From positions 49,076,296-49,140,295 of the forward strand of contig OY720346.1 in NCBI GenBank assembly GCA_963082975.1: a DNA stretch of 64,000 bases. The letters run 5' to 3'. Both the position numbers and the translations under genes were made by a program. Of this stretch, positions 32,916-44,709 are shown in pieces. The stretch comes from Labia minor (taxonomy: Eukaryota; Arthropoda; Insecta; Dermaptera; Spongiphoridae). The notes beneath the pieces are model-generated. The model was not told where the DNA came from and did no database searches. It saw only the letters and a list, made by a program, of their open reading frames with translations. Position 1 is the stretch's first letter. The number at the start of each line of letters is the position of its first letter.

Positions 32916-34772
32916 ATGGATAAATTTTTATTTGGAAAACAATCTACTTCTCGGGCAGAAGATGATGAACCTTGCACAAGCAGTATTGCTAAGAAAAGAA
33001 AGATTGTGAATAGAAAATACTTCGAAGACTACATTCGTTATGGCTTTTATTGGTGCGGCGATGAAGCGGCTCCGAAACCATTATGTGTAATTTGCAACGA
33101 ACAATTAACAAACGACTCAATGGTGCCCAGTAAACTAAATCGCCATCTAACTTCAAAACATCCGAATTGTGCTAAAAAGGATATATCATATTTTCAAAGG
33201 ATTTTGGCTCAAAATTTAAAACAAAAAAAATTTATGATGTCGACCGTATCTGTTTCCGATAAAGCATTAGAAGCTAGCTATTACATTGCAAGATTAATAG
33301 CTCGTGAAAAGAAACCTCATACTATTGGAGAAAAACTTATTAAACCAGCATGTATGGAAATTGTGCGAGTTATGCTTGGACCTAAAGAGGTTCAGGAAGT
33401 GAGTAAGGTTTCACTGTCAGCTGAAACTATTAAAAGACATATTGGCGACATGTCAACAGATATTTTGAACACGCTTATTTTGAAATTGATCGCAGCTAAC
33501 AATTTTGCTCTTCAAATTGACGAGTCAACGGATATTAAAAATCAAGCACAATTAATTGCAATTGTACGTTTTGTTGGCGAAGATTGCATAAAAGAAAATT
33601 TTTTATTTTGTAAAAAACTTGCCGAACGAACTACTGGAGAGGATATTTTTCGAGTAACTGATGATTTCTTCAAAATACATAATCTACAATGGAGTAACTG
33701 CATGAGTATTTGTACTGATGGCGCCGCAGCAATGACTGGTAACATAAAGGGTTTTGTTGCCTTTGTAAAACAACAAAATCCGGCAATACAATTTACACAT
33801 TGCTGCATACATCGGGAAGTATTGATGGTGAAGAATTTACCAGAACAACTTTTAAAAACTATGAATGAATGCATCAAAATTATAAATTTTATTAAATTAA
33901 GAGCTTTAAATACAAGAATTTTCGAAATGCTTTGTGAAGAAATGGGTTCAGAACATAAATCTTTATTATTTTATACTGAAGTACGTTGGTTATCCCGAGG
34001 AAAAGTGTTGACTAGATTGTTTGAACTTCGCTGTGAAGTGCATCAGTTTTTACTAAGTCAAAATATGCCCGAACTCGGCCAGCACTTCGAAGATAACAGT
34101 TGGATCGCCAAACTTGCATATATGGCTGACATTTTCGACCATCTTAATGAACTTAATAGAAAAATGCAAGGTCCGAATGAAAACTTATTAACCTGTTCCG
34201 ACAAATTGCAAGGGTTCAAAAATAAACTGGAACTTTGGCAGAATGAACTAAGTAACAACTCTTTAGAAATGTTTCAAAGGGTTCATAATACAATAATTGA
34301 AAATAGGCAATTAATTATCGATCTGGCCCAATCCCATTTAACAACACTGGAAAATAAATTCGACTACTATTTTCATTCGATTAAAAGTGAAGAATATGAT
34401 TGGATTCGCAATCCTTTTGCAACTAATGCAAAAAAATCTGTTGATGCATTTTCTCTTAAATTTAAAGAAGAGTTTATTGAACTGAGTAACGACGGGACGT
34501 TAAAACTTACTTTTGGAGAAGTTCCATTGGATGTTTTCTGGATTTCGGCTAAGAATGAATATCCTCAAATTTCAAAACAGGCTATTTCAATTTTAATCCC
34601 CTTTTCAACGACATATTCATGCGAACAAAGCTTTTCGACACTTCTTTTAATTAAAAATGATAAGCGGTCTTGCTTAAAAAATCTCGATCAAGAACTTCGA
34701 GTTGCACTATCAAATATCGAGCCCAATATAAAATACTTGTGTTCCTTGAAACAAGCTCAAGTATCACATTAA
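32916..34772 (+). CDS. hAT-family transposase with BED zinc finger, intact
   Basis: 618 residues from the preferred start MDKFLFGKQ; an upstream in-frame ATG at 32874 would add 14 residues that look like leader. The N-terminal BED finger lies at about 35-85: aromatic YGFYWCGDE, CVIC, then HLTSKH. The catalytic core has LQIDESTD (first Asp, about residue 205), CTDGAAAMTG (second Asp) and FTHCCIHRE. The C-terminal hAT dimerisation domain ends the protein, with PFSTTYSCEQSFSTLLLIKN (containing the Glu) and KNLDQELRVALSNIEPNIKY. The type resembles ZBED5/SCAND3-like and Charlie/Buster transposases, by memory of those families. It acts as a DNA cut-and-paste enzyme in the nucleus. No stop or frameshift interrupts it. 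Confidence 0.93.
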   Translation: MDKFLFGKQSTSRAEDDEPCTSSIAKKRKIVNRKYFEDYIRYGFYWCGDEAAPKPLCVICNEQLTNDSMVPSKLNRHLTSKHPNCAKKDISYFQRILAQNLKQKKFMMSTVSVSDKALEASYYIARLIAREKKPHTIGEKLIKPACMEIVRVMLGPKEVQEVSKVSLSAETIKRHIGDMSTDILNTLILKLIAANNFALQIDESTDIKNQAQLIAIVRFVGEDCIKENFLFCKKLAERTTGEDIFRVTDDFFKIHNLQWSNCMSICTDGAAAMTGNIKGFVAFVKQQNPAIQFTHCCIHREVLMVKNLPEQLLKTMNECIKIINFIKLRALNTRIFEMLCEEMGSEHKSLLFYTEVRWLSRGKVLTRLFELRCEVHQFLLSQNMPELGQHFEDNSWIAKLAYMADIFDHLNELNRKMQGPNENLLTCSDKLQGFKNKLELWQNELSNNSLEMFQRVHNTIIENRQLIIDLAQSHLTTLENKFDYYFHSIKSEEYDWIRNPFATNAKKSVDAFSLKFKEEFIELSNDGTLKLTFGEVPLDVFWISAKNEYPQISKQAISILIPFSTTYSCEQSFSTLLLIKNDKRSCLKNLDQELRVALSNIEPNIKYLCSLKQAQVSH

Positions 34773-35017
34773 TTACCCTTTTTGCCTATTTTTTTGTATT
34801 ATTGTAGTTTTGTAATTAATTATATATGTTATGTACATATAATACCGTAAATATGTAAAATAAAACGAATTAAAATATTAATTAATGTATTATTTTCTGA
34901 TGTGTATACGTGTTGTTTTATTATATTTATACCTATTAAATTTGGTGTACCGTGAAAACCAGAAAAAGCTTTTGGTGTGCCACGAATAAAAAAACGTTGC
35001 GGAGCACTGGTATATAC

Positions 35018-36105
35018 CAACAAAATTTGTTTATATTTTTTTGTAATTACATATACAAATAATAAATACATAATTTATAAAAATAAGATAAATTGTATTA
35101 TATTAATTTACTATTATCATATATATTTAATCTTATTATACTTGCAATATATATATTTAGTAGCTGGTTCACCGAGCCGCCATAGTTAACTCTTGTTTAA
35201 ACCTTCCTCCCCTAAAAAATAAATTAATAAATATTTTTCCTATTGCATATATTCACCAATAATACATATACAGAAGAAACAGTATAAATTAAAACAAATT
35301 TCTGAAAATAATAAATGTTATTAACATTTATAAAATTTATTGAATTTATTTTAAGTTAGTAAATTATAAATAATTTATACATATCCATATTATTGATGTA
35401 ATGAATTTTCTAAAATATAACATGAATTCCAATGAATTAGTATTGTGGCTTAACTCTGATACAAAACAAAAAAAAAACAAAACCGAATTGTTATAGGGAG
35501 ACCCATATTACTGCCTATATAATTTCATCATAATTATATTCTCATGTATGACATTATGGGACAACATTATTGTGTGTGTATTGTACAATATCATTATAAT
35601 TAAAAAATAAATGAAAATATTATTAGTAAATGGTTTTAAATATTAGCGATATTTTAATTTATATAGTATTATATTCATAATCTGTCTTTAGAATAAAATA
35701 ATAGATAACATATGATTGTGTGTGTGTGTGTGTGTGTGTGTGAATTTTAAAATTAATATATTGATAAAATAAAAATATTTAAAATATAAAAATTTATATA
35801 TAAATACATATATTGTAAGCCTCAATATTGACTTCACCAATTTTAAAGAAATAACACCACAATATTCATCTATTTGTACATAATCTCAACATTTTACCAA
35901 TAACTGATCAAAAAAGACAAAAATTAATTTTTAAAAATTTATATTATAAACCATGTTGTCTTGATATTTCAATCTGGGTGAATCCATTTCTTCTGACCAA
36001 ATCGGATAACATTAAATCATCTATTTTAGCAAAATATATGAATCAATAGATCGTGAACAATTTATTATTATTTTATTTATAAAATTATTTTATTTTTCAA
36101 ATATA
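35018..36105. other. AT-rich non-coding stretch with microsatellites
   Basis: Only a family E scrap (35163-35183, GCTGGTTCACCGAGCCGCC) and a TG microsatellite (35717-35742) stand out. No gene is seen. Confidence 0.5.
35717..35742. repeat. TG microsatellite
   Basis: An uninterrupted TG repeat of about 26 bases. Confidence 0.9.
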
Positions 36106-36965
36106 GGGGAAAGAGACTCACACCTTTGGACTCTATTTTTTCAATCTTTTTTATAATTTTTTTTTTATATTGATGAATTAATGTCAAATTATAACCAATG
36201 TTCGTGGAAGCTTTGTCTACATAAATAAATAACTTAAAATTTTATATCCATTGTAGGAAAATAAAAATAAAATATTTAGTTGAGTAGTCGTGTATTTTGT
36301 TCCCAGATATATTTTTGGTAGCTTAGCTTGGGACAGTTAAAAGTAAATATGAAAAATTGAATAAATGAATTATAATTTACTTGGAATTGTTTATTCAAAA
36401 AAAAAATATTTCAATTGATAAATTATTAGAAGTAAAGTGATATTAGAAATTAATATTTTCTAATTTTAATTAAAACGAACTGTTTGATTTTTTTTTTTTT
36501 TTTTTTGTTTTTTGATATTCTTCTTTATTTCATACCCTTGGCCTGGCAAAGCCTAATTTTTTATATTTTAAATATAATATATTTTGTAAAATAAAAGTCA
36601 ACTACTAGATAAACTCCTTTAATCTGTCCCAAGGTGTACCATACACAAATTTTGAACCTTTAGAATGCCATGCTGTTACGGTTAGTTTCTCAGAAGATAT
36701 ATTATATATTTTATTTTTAAAGAAAATACTTCATTAAAAAAACCTTTTATTTACAAAATACTTTATTTAAAAATTTACTTTACAATTTATCGAACTAAGC
36801 ACATGTTTTAAAAATAATCTTAAAAATTTTGCTTTTTCAATTGAACCAAATTACATCTGACAATTTGATTTTGACATTTTCAAGAATTAAGAATTAAATT
36901 AGAATTTATGACAATTATATAATTGTCTCGAGGTGTATTGTGTCCCAAGGTGAGCCACTCTCCCC
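36106..36965. mobile_element. Pogo-like non-autonomous element, 860 bp
   Basis: Ends are GGGGAAAGAGACTCACAC (left) and GGGGAGAGTGGCTCACCTT (right, read inward), flanked by TA on both sides. The right tip GGGGAGAGTGG equals the first 11 bases of the Tigger/pogo element at 16907-18536. The adjoining motif CTTGGGACA or its complement recurs at about 36311, 36619 and 36940. No transposase is recognisable. Confidence 0.75.
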
Positions 36966-38077
36966 TATATATGAACCACTCACAATCAGAATCCAAAGCG
37001 ATTAACTTCATATATAAACAATCTGAGAAAATGAAGCCCAAAATTCAGTTTGTATTAAATTCAGGGTTATTGATTACAGAAAAATGTATATTGCATTTCA
37101 ATATTAAGATTATCAAGTCCAATATTCACTTCATATATTGCAGATTACATTACTTTACATTACATTACTAGCAAAATTTTAAAAATTGGAGCTAATCGGT
37201 TGGCTTCTGAGTGGCACATATATTGTTCGATAAAGAAACATAAAGATTAAATAATTCATAAGGATTTATACATTTATAATATAATTATGGTTATATTTCA
37301 TAAAAAAATCTAGGTAATGTAATAATAAAAACATAATATAATATATAATACAATTTAGAATATTACAAAAATAAATAAAATTTTAATTTTTAATATAATA
37401 TTAATTTAATTAACATTTTTGTTTTATCACAGAAAAAAATATACATTTTATTATTTTTATATTTATTTATTTATAAATACGAATGATAAATATAGATTAT
37501 TAATTTTTAATTTTATTTTTAAAATAACAAAAACCTACTTATATAATTTGTACAGAATGATAATGAGATAGTATTATATATATTTGCAAGGGTATTTTAC
37601 AAATTTGTAGTTTCATTTCACTTTTATTAAAGTAACGTTTTTATCGTTTAGGAAGAATGAAGAATAGATGAATTATTGTTATTATTGCATTATTCATTTA
37701 TAAGCACAAATATTTCATTTAAATTATTTATTATCATGATTTACATTCACAGATAAATTTGTAAGCAACAACTGTAATTCTTTATATGAAGTAGGGATTA
37801 AATTAATTTTTGTTTTATAATTTCATAAGGTTTGAGATCATCATATTTCTTTACGATTTAAGGTCCCAAGAATTAATTTCTGATGTCATTATTTATGATG
37901 AGAATTTTTTTGCGTGGATTATCTACTTATTAGAATTATCCAATTAAAAAGTTAAATTTTCTGTTACAGGTTGATTAGAATTATTGCTATAGAGTTAAAT
38001 CTAACATCAATCGTCAATATTCAAGTAATAATTTTAATATTTCACATATTTAATTAAATTGTTTTATATATATTTTT
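36966..38077. other. AT-rich non-coding stretch
   Basis: No gene or repeat element is supported. The 82-codon ORF at 36923-37171 straddles the pogo-like element edge and is not coding. Confidence 0.45.
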
Positions 38078-38716
38078 ACCGACCGACGATAGTAAGGGAG
38101 GAATTGTTTTCACACCAAATTTCACATGTGGAGATTTTTACATATCTCCACGAATCATGCATTTTCTTAACAGAAAAAAGTATTTTTAGCATGATGTCTG
38201 TCCGTCTGTCCGTGCGTATTGATGTGTACAGCCTGAACGGCTCAACGGATTTTGATGAAATTTGGTATATTTACTTAATACATCAGTGGGATGAATTGAT
38301 CAACTTTTGGTGCAAATCCGAAAACCGGAAGTGGTAGTATTAGCGATCGCCGATAGGAAGGGAAGGGTTATTTTCACACCAAATTTCACATGAGGAGATT
38401 TTTTTATATATCACCACGAATGTATTGGTTTTATCCTCGGGAAAAATCATCTTCATTATGTTTTTCTTAATTTAAAATTATATGACGTCACCCAGCCCTT
38501 CATGACGTCACTGTCTCCGTATTATGATCACGGGCAACGCCGGCTACTTCAGCTATATATTATAAATAAAATAAAATTAAAAATATTTATGTTCTATCCA
38601 TATCTGTTTTTTATTACATTAATAGATATATTAAAATTATTTGAAATTGTTTCTGTAGCTGGAAATTAATTTATTTCAAACTGTCGGTCGGTTCAGACCT
38701 GGCCACAGGTCAACTT
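38078..38716 (+). repeat. Family R, complete reference copy
   Basis: Starts ACCGACCGACGATAGTAAGG and ends with GTCGGTCGGTTC followed by the perfect 6-bp-stem hairpin GACCTGGCCACAGGTC. Internal landmarks in order: TCCACGAATCATGC, GATGTCTGTCCGTCTGTCC, GCCTGAACGGCTCAACGG, TTTGATGAAATTTGG, CCGGAAGTGG, CACTTCATGACGTCAC-type blocks, CGGGCAACGCCGGCTACTTC and TATTATAAATAAAATAAAA. The ACCGACCGAC match at both ends is inverted, so it may be a small DNA element; the hairpin near one end would also fit a Helitron-like origin. No ORF of substance. Confidence 0.8.
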
Positions 38717-39112
38717 ATTTTACTTTTGTATTATTCTTTTGAATTTTTTTAGTCGGATTTACAAATTAATATTTCCTGTATATAAAAATTGGATTAATAA
38801 TATTTATAAAATTTAATTTATATGATAATATATAACTATGATTAGGTTTATTTATTTAATCATTTATTAATAATAAAATATATTGTTTAATTTCATTTTT
38901 TATTTTATTGTATAAATATGCTAATTCAATTAGTTAAAATTGATTTAAGTCTTTAAAAAATTTCACAATCAATTGATTTTTCTTTATTATAAAAATTTTG
39001 ATTAAAATAAATTCTGACAAGCAATCTAACAGATTGTTTAAATGATTTTTTCATTGAATGCCTCTGCTTTTAAGTGTTATTTTAGAAAAAATTTCAATTA
39101 TTTATAATATGT

Positions 39113-39118
39113 TTTATT
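39113..39118 (-). terminator. Candidate poly(A) signal of KIF17
   Basis: AATAAA on the minus strand about 42 bases beyond the KIF17 stop codon. Confidence 0.4.
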
Positions 39119-39159
39119 TAAGAAAAATGAAACCTTAAATTTGAAAACCCAGATATATA

Positions 39160-39299
39160 TTATATCATATCCAATGTATTGAGTTCAGGCCGGATTCCAT
39201 TTCTACGAAGTTTTCTATCAAGTGCAGGAAGTGCATCCAAGCGAAGAGGTCGCCGAAGTGTGGATCCATATTCAGGGGAAACGCTCTTGTAGCCATTTC
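39160..39299 (-). CDS. KIF17: KIF17 exon P (terminal)
   Basis: 140 bp after acceptor TTTTTTAG. Encodes [20 protein letters not shown] then [10 protein letters not shown] and ends NTLDMI, stop TAA. Confidence 0.9.
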
Positions 39300-42200
39300 C
39301 TAAAAAATAATAAAGTTAAATATAATTTTAAATTTGTATTATATTATTTAATCAATTTTCAAAGAGATTTAGATTCAAATTTTTTCAAATTGAGAAAATA
39401 AAACACATCAGTGTGAAAATTGGTTAAAGGTAGCGAGGGTATTTGTAGTCGTGTCTAAATGAGAATACTAAATTAAGTAAAAATTTATAATTTATTTATT
39501 ATTATTAAAATATTTTAATTAAATATAATATTTTAATCTATCAAAATATAAAAACAAAAAGAAAAAATAAGAATATAAGAAAAGTAGAATAATATAAAAA
39601 AATTCTAAATTCATATAAATCATGTCACGAATCAACATTTCAGTTCATATGTTTAATATAAAATCAAATCATTACAACTTAAACTTCTGTTATAAAAGAT
39701 CAAGCCTATCCCAGACGGACTATATAAGGATGACTATTTTACTTTGATCTTATTCATTCAAATAAATTAAATATTTTCAAAAAATTGTAATAATATTTTT
39801 CTAGAAAATTAATCAATATAATATGTTTATTTTAAATAATATAAATCAACTTAATTAACATTATATTTATAGTTATTATAGATTTCTAATGATCAAATTT
39901 ATTTAATTGTTTTCTGTTGCTGAAATTATTAAAAAGAAAAGAAATTGAAGATGAAACAATTTCACTCAGAAAGCTTCTTCTCAAGAGATTAGAATAAATT
40001 AAATTTCATGCTTATTTATTTAAATAAATTATTTAAATAAATCTTATCTTACCATTCCATTCATTGCTCCCTGAGAAATTGGTATTGATATATCCATTAT
40101 TATTACTATTATTATTATTATTAGAATTATTTTGTCCAGCACTATGCCAACTATGATTTAAAAATGTGTTATTTCCAGTGGTTCCATTCGTTGATGAGGA
40201 CGACGTTAAATTCAATGCATTTAAGGATGAATGAAATCCGTTGTGATTTAATGAGGCATTTAATACATTATTAAGGGTTTGATTACTAACCCCTTTATGA
40301 CGTGTCGCATAATCTGAGAAATGAATAGTTAATAATAATTAATCATTTTCCAGAGTTTTATTTAATTTTGAAAAATTAAAATTGCATAAAAAGCGTAAAA
40401 TAAAAAGAATTAATATTTTTAAGAATTTAAAAATAAATAAATATAAATCTTATGACATTTTTAGAATTGTGTTTTTTTAATTTCATATTGAAAAATACTT
40501 TAAAAAATAAAAATAAATTAATAAATATAGGACACAAATAAATGTTTGATAAATATTTATTTATATTGTAATTGTATTTATTAAAATAAAATTATTTACA
40601 CATGTTGATATAACAAATAAAATTCTTAAAAATATAAATTATTAAAATTCTAGTAAATAAATACTTCAAAAGATTATTTATTAATAATATAGAATAAATT
40701 GATTTTTTTAAATTATTCATTAAATAATCTCATTTGTTTTTTCATAAGTGAAAATCTGGTATTATTAATTTAGATGTACTATATAAATTTGTTAAATATA
40801 TAGATTATATAGTTTTATAACTATAGGAAAAAGATTTTTAAAGTTTGAAGTTATTATAAATTTCTAAATAGTAAGCAAATTAAACTATAATTCTTAATTA
40901 ATTTAAAATTGAAATTTTAGAGTGATAAACTAGATTGATTTTGAGTGAAATTTATTTAAATTCTTACAATAATAGATGCAATTATAACATATTTAAAATT
41001 TTATTTTATTTTTAGAAATATTAGTAATAGTGAGAGTTTAATTATATTAAAAAAACAACCCAAGTTATGATTTAATATTAACTTTGATAATAACTTAAGA
41101 TGAACATGCAGATGAGAATAAACCAATAAAGGCGTTCAGCTAAATTTAAATTCCCTTTCTCACCATCACAAAATAATAAGACTTGCAAAATTTTAAAAGA
41201 AAAAGAAAAATTTAATAAATGAGTATTGAATTCCTACTTTATATTTATGAACTATAATTATTTAAAATGTGATAGACATTTAATAAAGAAGCCATTTTCT
41301 AAAGAGTAAATTTATTGATTAAAATGCATAAATAAGATTTAACCGGTGAATTTCATTCAGTGGTTAAATAATTACGTATATTAATTTTTGTAAAATATCA
41401 TTTTTCTCTTTCCATAACTATTTTTATAACCATAGCCTTTATCTATTCATATTCTAATCTATTTACTTATTCTGTTCATATTCTCTCTATTCTGATTTTA
41501 TATATTATCATTTTTTCGTAATTCGTTTTCTATTTAGTGTTTTCCAAATAATATACTTTCTTCTCCCATTCAAGCTAAAAATTTCCAGTTCAATTTCACT
41601 CTTCAATGAATATATAATTCTATTGCTATATTCGGGGGGACCAGTTGCGAGCGGATTACCCATTAGGCGCACTAGGCACTTGTCTAGGGGCCCTGGTACA
41701 GAAGGTGCCCCAAAATTTAAAAATATTAAATTTTTATTTAAAAAATATTATCTGATTTATTATTTATTAACTGAAGAGGATTAAAACTAACCTAGTTTTT
41801 TCTTAAAAATTTTTGATTATGATTATAATCTGTATATAGTATGTCGTAAGCCAGAGTTTCTCAACCTTTTAGTATTCACGGCCCAATTTTCAATCATAAT
41901 TTTTATCGCCCCTCCCCCCTCTCCACCCCATACAATAAAATGAAAACAGTTTACCATGTTTTTTTTAGAACCATATTGAAAAACATTGAAAAAAAAATCG
42001 AAAATTTTCAAAAGTTTGCGGGCGCTTGTTGAATATCACTGTTGTAAGCAAAACAAAGATTTAGCCAAATGGCTTTTTTCTAGGCAAATGCCATTTTCCT
42101 TATCAAATTGAAATGAAATAATAGTTGAAGCTATTTGTCCAGGAAAATGCTATTTCCCTAAAATTGCCATTATGTTTACGACATATATAAATTTTCCAAA

Positions 42201-44668
42201 TATATTCTCTAATGATTTATGAATATTTTGTTTTTCTGTGTGTAATTGTAAATCTATTCTGTATCTTTATTTAAAAATAAAGTACAATTTGCTAATTTTC
42301 TTTAATTTTTAAAAATTTGATAATGGGTAAAACAAAAAATAATTGCATATACAATATCAAGGAAGACTCCTAAATATGAAGTGACTAGAGGCCGTAGACG
42401 ACCTTAATCTCCGCCATTTTGGTTTGTTGGTATGCCCTCACACCCTTACAATTCAAAAATATAATAATTTATGATACTTTTATTGCATATTATCATGATA
42501 TCATAAATAATAGAATGTGATTTCTATCTTAATAATTTTCTAAATAATATTTTATTGATTCATTTCATTAAATAAACCATAAAAAAGTAAACATAAAATA
42601 AAATCAAAAATCGATCTAATCATCAAAAACATTTCAATAGTCTACACTAGATTTTTTGTAATTTAATACATTTTATTTTCGTATATTCATTTAAAATTAT
42701 ATTCAATGAATCTTTTCATCTTATAATAATGATAATACACTCATTATATTGTTAAGTAATCAATTTTTGTATTTTAATCTCGGTAAAATATTTGATTTAT
42801 TATTATGAAATATTTAAATTTATCTTAAGTACTAAAGTAAATTTTTATTATATTTTTATAATAATTTTCAAAGAAAATATTTATAATTTTATTTTAAAGT
42901 GAAAATAAAAATTAGATACTCAGCCCCAAGCGAACCATCAATCATCATCTAATATATATTTACCCTTCCACGTACTAAAAGCTTTGCTCGCATCCTCTCT
43001 TGCCTTATTCAAAAGTTCCACTGCTCTTTTTGGTTTGAAATAATTCCCTGCTAAATTCTCCTGTTCACTTCTTTGAAGTCGCTATAAAAAACAAACCAAA
43101 ACATAAATACGAATATCATAGAAAAAACAATTAATATATTTTTTAATGATTACACTTATTGATAAGAATTGATTGTGCTGTAAATGTGGATAGCAAATTA
43201 ATTTTGAACCCTCCAATCCTGCAGTGATTATTTTTGTAGAAAATATAAAAGAATAACATTCATCTACACATTTATAATTTTTTTCTAAATTCTCAAAATA
43301 TTAAATAATTTATTTAATTTATAGGTATTAAAAAAAAACAAAGATTCAAAGATACATTTTTTGGGTTCTTGCTCAAAAAAAAATTAGAAAGACATTTAGA
43401 AAAAAATTAGGAATTTTTATGAATCTCAAGTTGAGTTTTTTTTTTTTTGTTTTGTTTTTAGGGCAAGAATTAAAAAGAATAAGTAGTTGTGAACAATTCA
43501 AAAAAGCTTTATAAAAAAAAAAAAAATAAATAAAATTCAACGTGCAATTGTGATGATACCTGTAAGATACCCTCCCCTTCTGGAGAACTTAACCGATCAC
43601 TTGAATGTCGACTGGAACTTGATTTACTGGACTTATTGCTGGAACCGCTGTGTTGACTGCCTTGACGGGGTGGCGTGAGGGTAGTTTCATCCACTGCGGT
43701 GGCAGGTGGTATAAGAGGACCTAAGTAAAAGTGCCATGTGCAGGACACACACTAGCTTGCACCATTTGGATAGGAAACTACTAAGAATAATCATTATTTT
43801 GCATTTAATTATTTCAAAATACAAAATAAATAAATAAACGAATAAGTAAATAAACAAATAAATAAATTTAAAAATTGCAATAGGCCCACACAATGAATTT
43901 GTGACTATCAATCGATATGTATATCTCGTATACATATATTATTCAAGTCAAAACTAAACACAATAGTTTTTCCAACTGGAGTGACATAAATAACAAAAAA
44001 ATTAAATTCGTTTGAATATTCAAACTAAAACTAAACACAATAGTTTTTCCAACTGGAGTGACACAAATAACAAAAAAATTAAATTCGTTTGAATTAGTCA
44101 TTTGAACCTTTTTTAAGGCATCTTCATCTTCTAAATCAACTTCATCAGTGGCGTCGCAAATTAAAATATCATTCGGATTTTCATTTTCTCCATTGGAGCC
44201 TTCCAGGCGTCCAGGAGCTGTTTGAGCTGGAACGCGACCCCCAGGCTGAATTCCTGCTGTATTGTCATTATTATTATTATCATCAATTCATGGCAAATAT
44301 TTTATGAAATGTATTGAAGGATTTTATAATATTCTTATATTTGTTATTAAAATAATTAAGAAACATTTTTTTTTTGAAAAATGTATAAAAACAAAACCAA
44401 ATCAATTTAGATTTTCTGGTAAGACTAGCAGTAGAAGATTTGCCGCCCGAACTTGCCCGGTTGTTCGGGCGGCAAATATAAAGGGCACCATTTTGGGTAT
44501 GAATGTAATAAATTTTACGAAAATAGGAGCGGCAATTTATTCTATTGCCAAAGGCGACGTAATTGCTAGAGCGGGCGCTGATACTGTATAACTTTACCAT
44601 TTTTAATTTTATTATTGAATTTGATAAATTATTAAATTTTTTATGATTAATTCCTTCTCCTCAAGTTC

Positions 44669-44709
<41 letters not shown>

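Larger units (their letters stand above)
31873..35009 (+). mobile_element. Complete hAT transposon, 3137 bp, with intact transposase ORF
   Basis: Perfect 8-bp target duplications GTATATAC flank it (31865-31872 and 35010-35017). Ends are CAGTGCTCCGCAACCGGTG on the left and CGTTGCGGAGCACTG on the right, with subterminal GGTGTGCCGC repeats. The transposase ORF is uninterrupted, with AATAAA at 34859. A family E repeat sits in its 5' region. A 313-bp non-autonomous relative lies at 25001-25313. By structure this copy could have been active recently. Confidence 0.95.

Noticed and set aside
33542..34258. Minus-strand ORFs at 33542-33877 and 34058-34258
   Set aside because: Antisense shadows of the intact hAT transposase.
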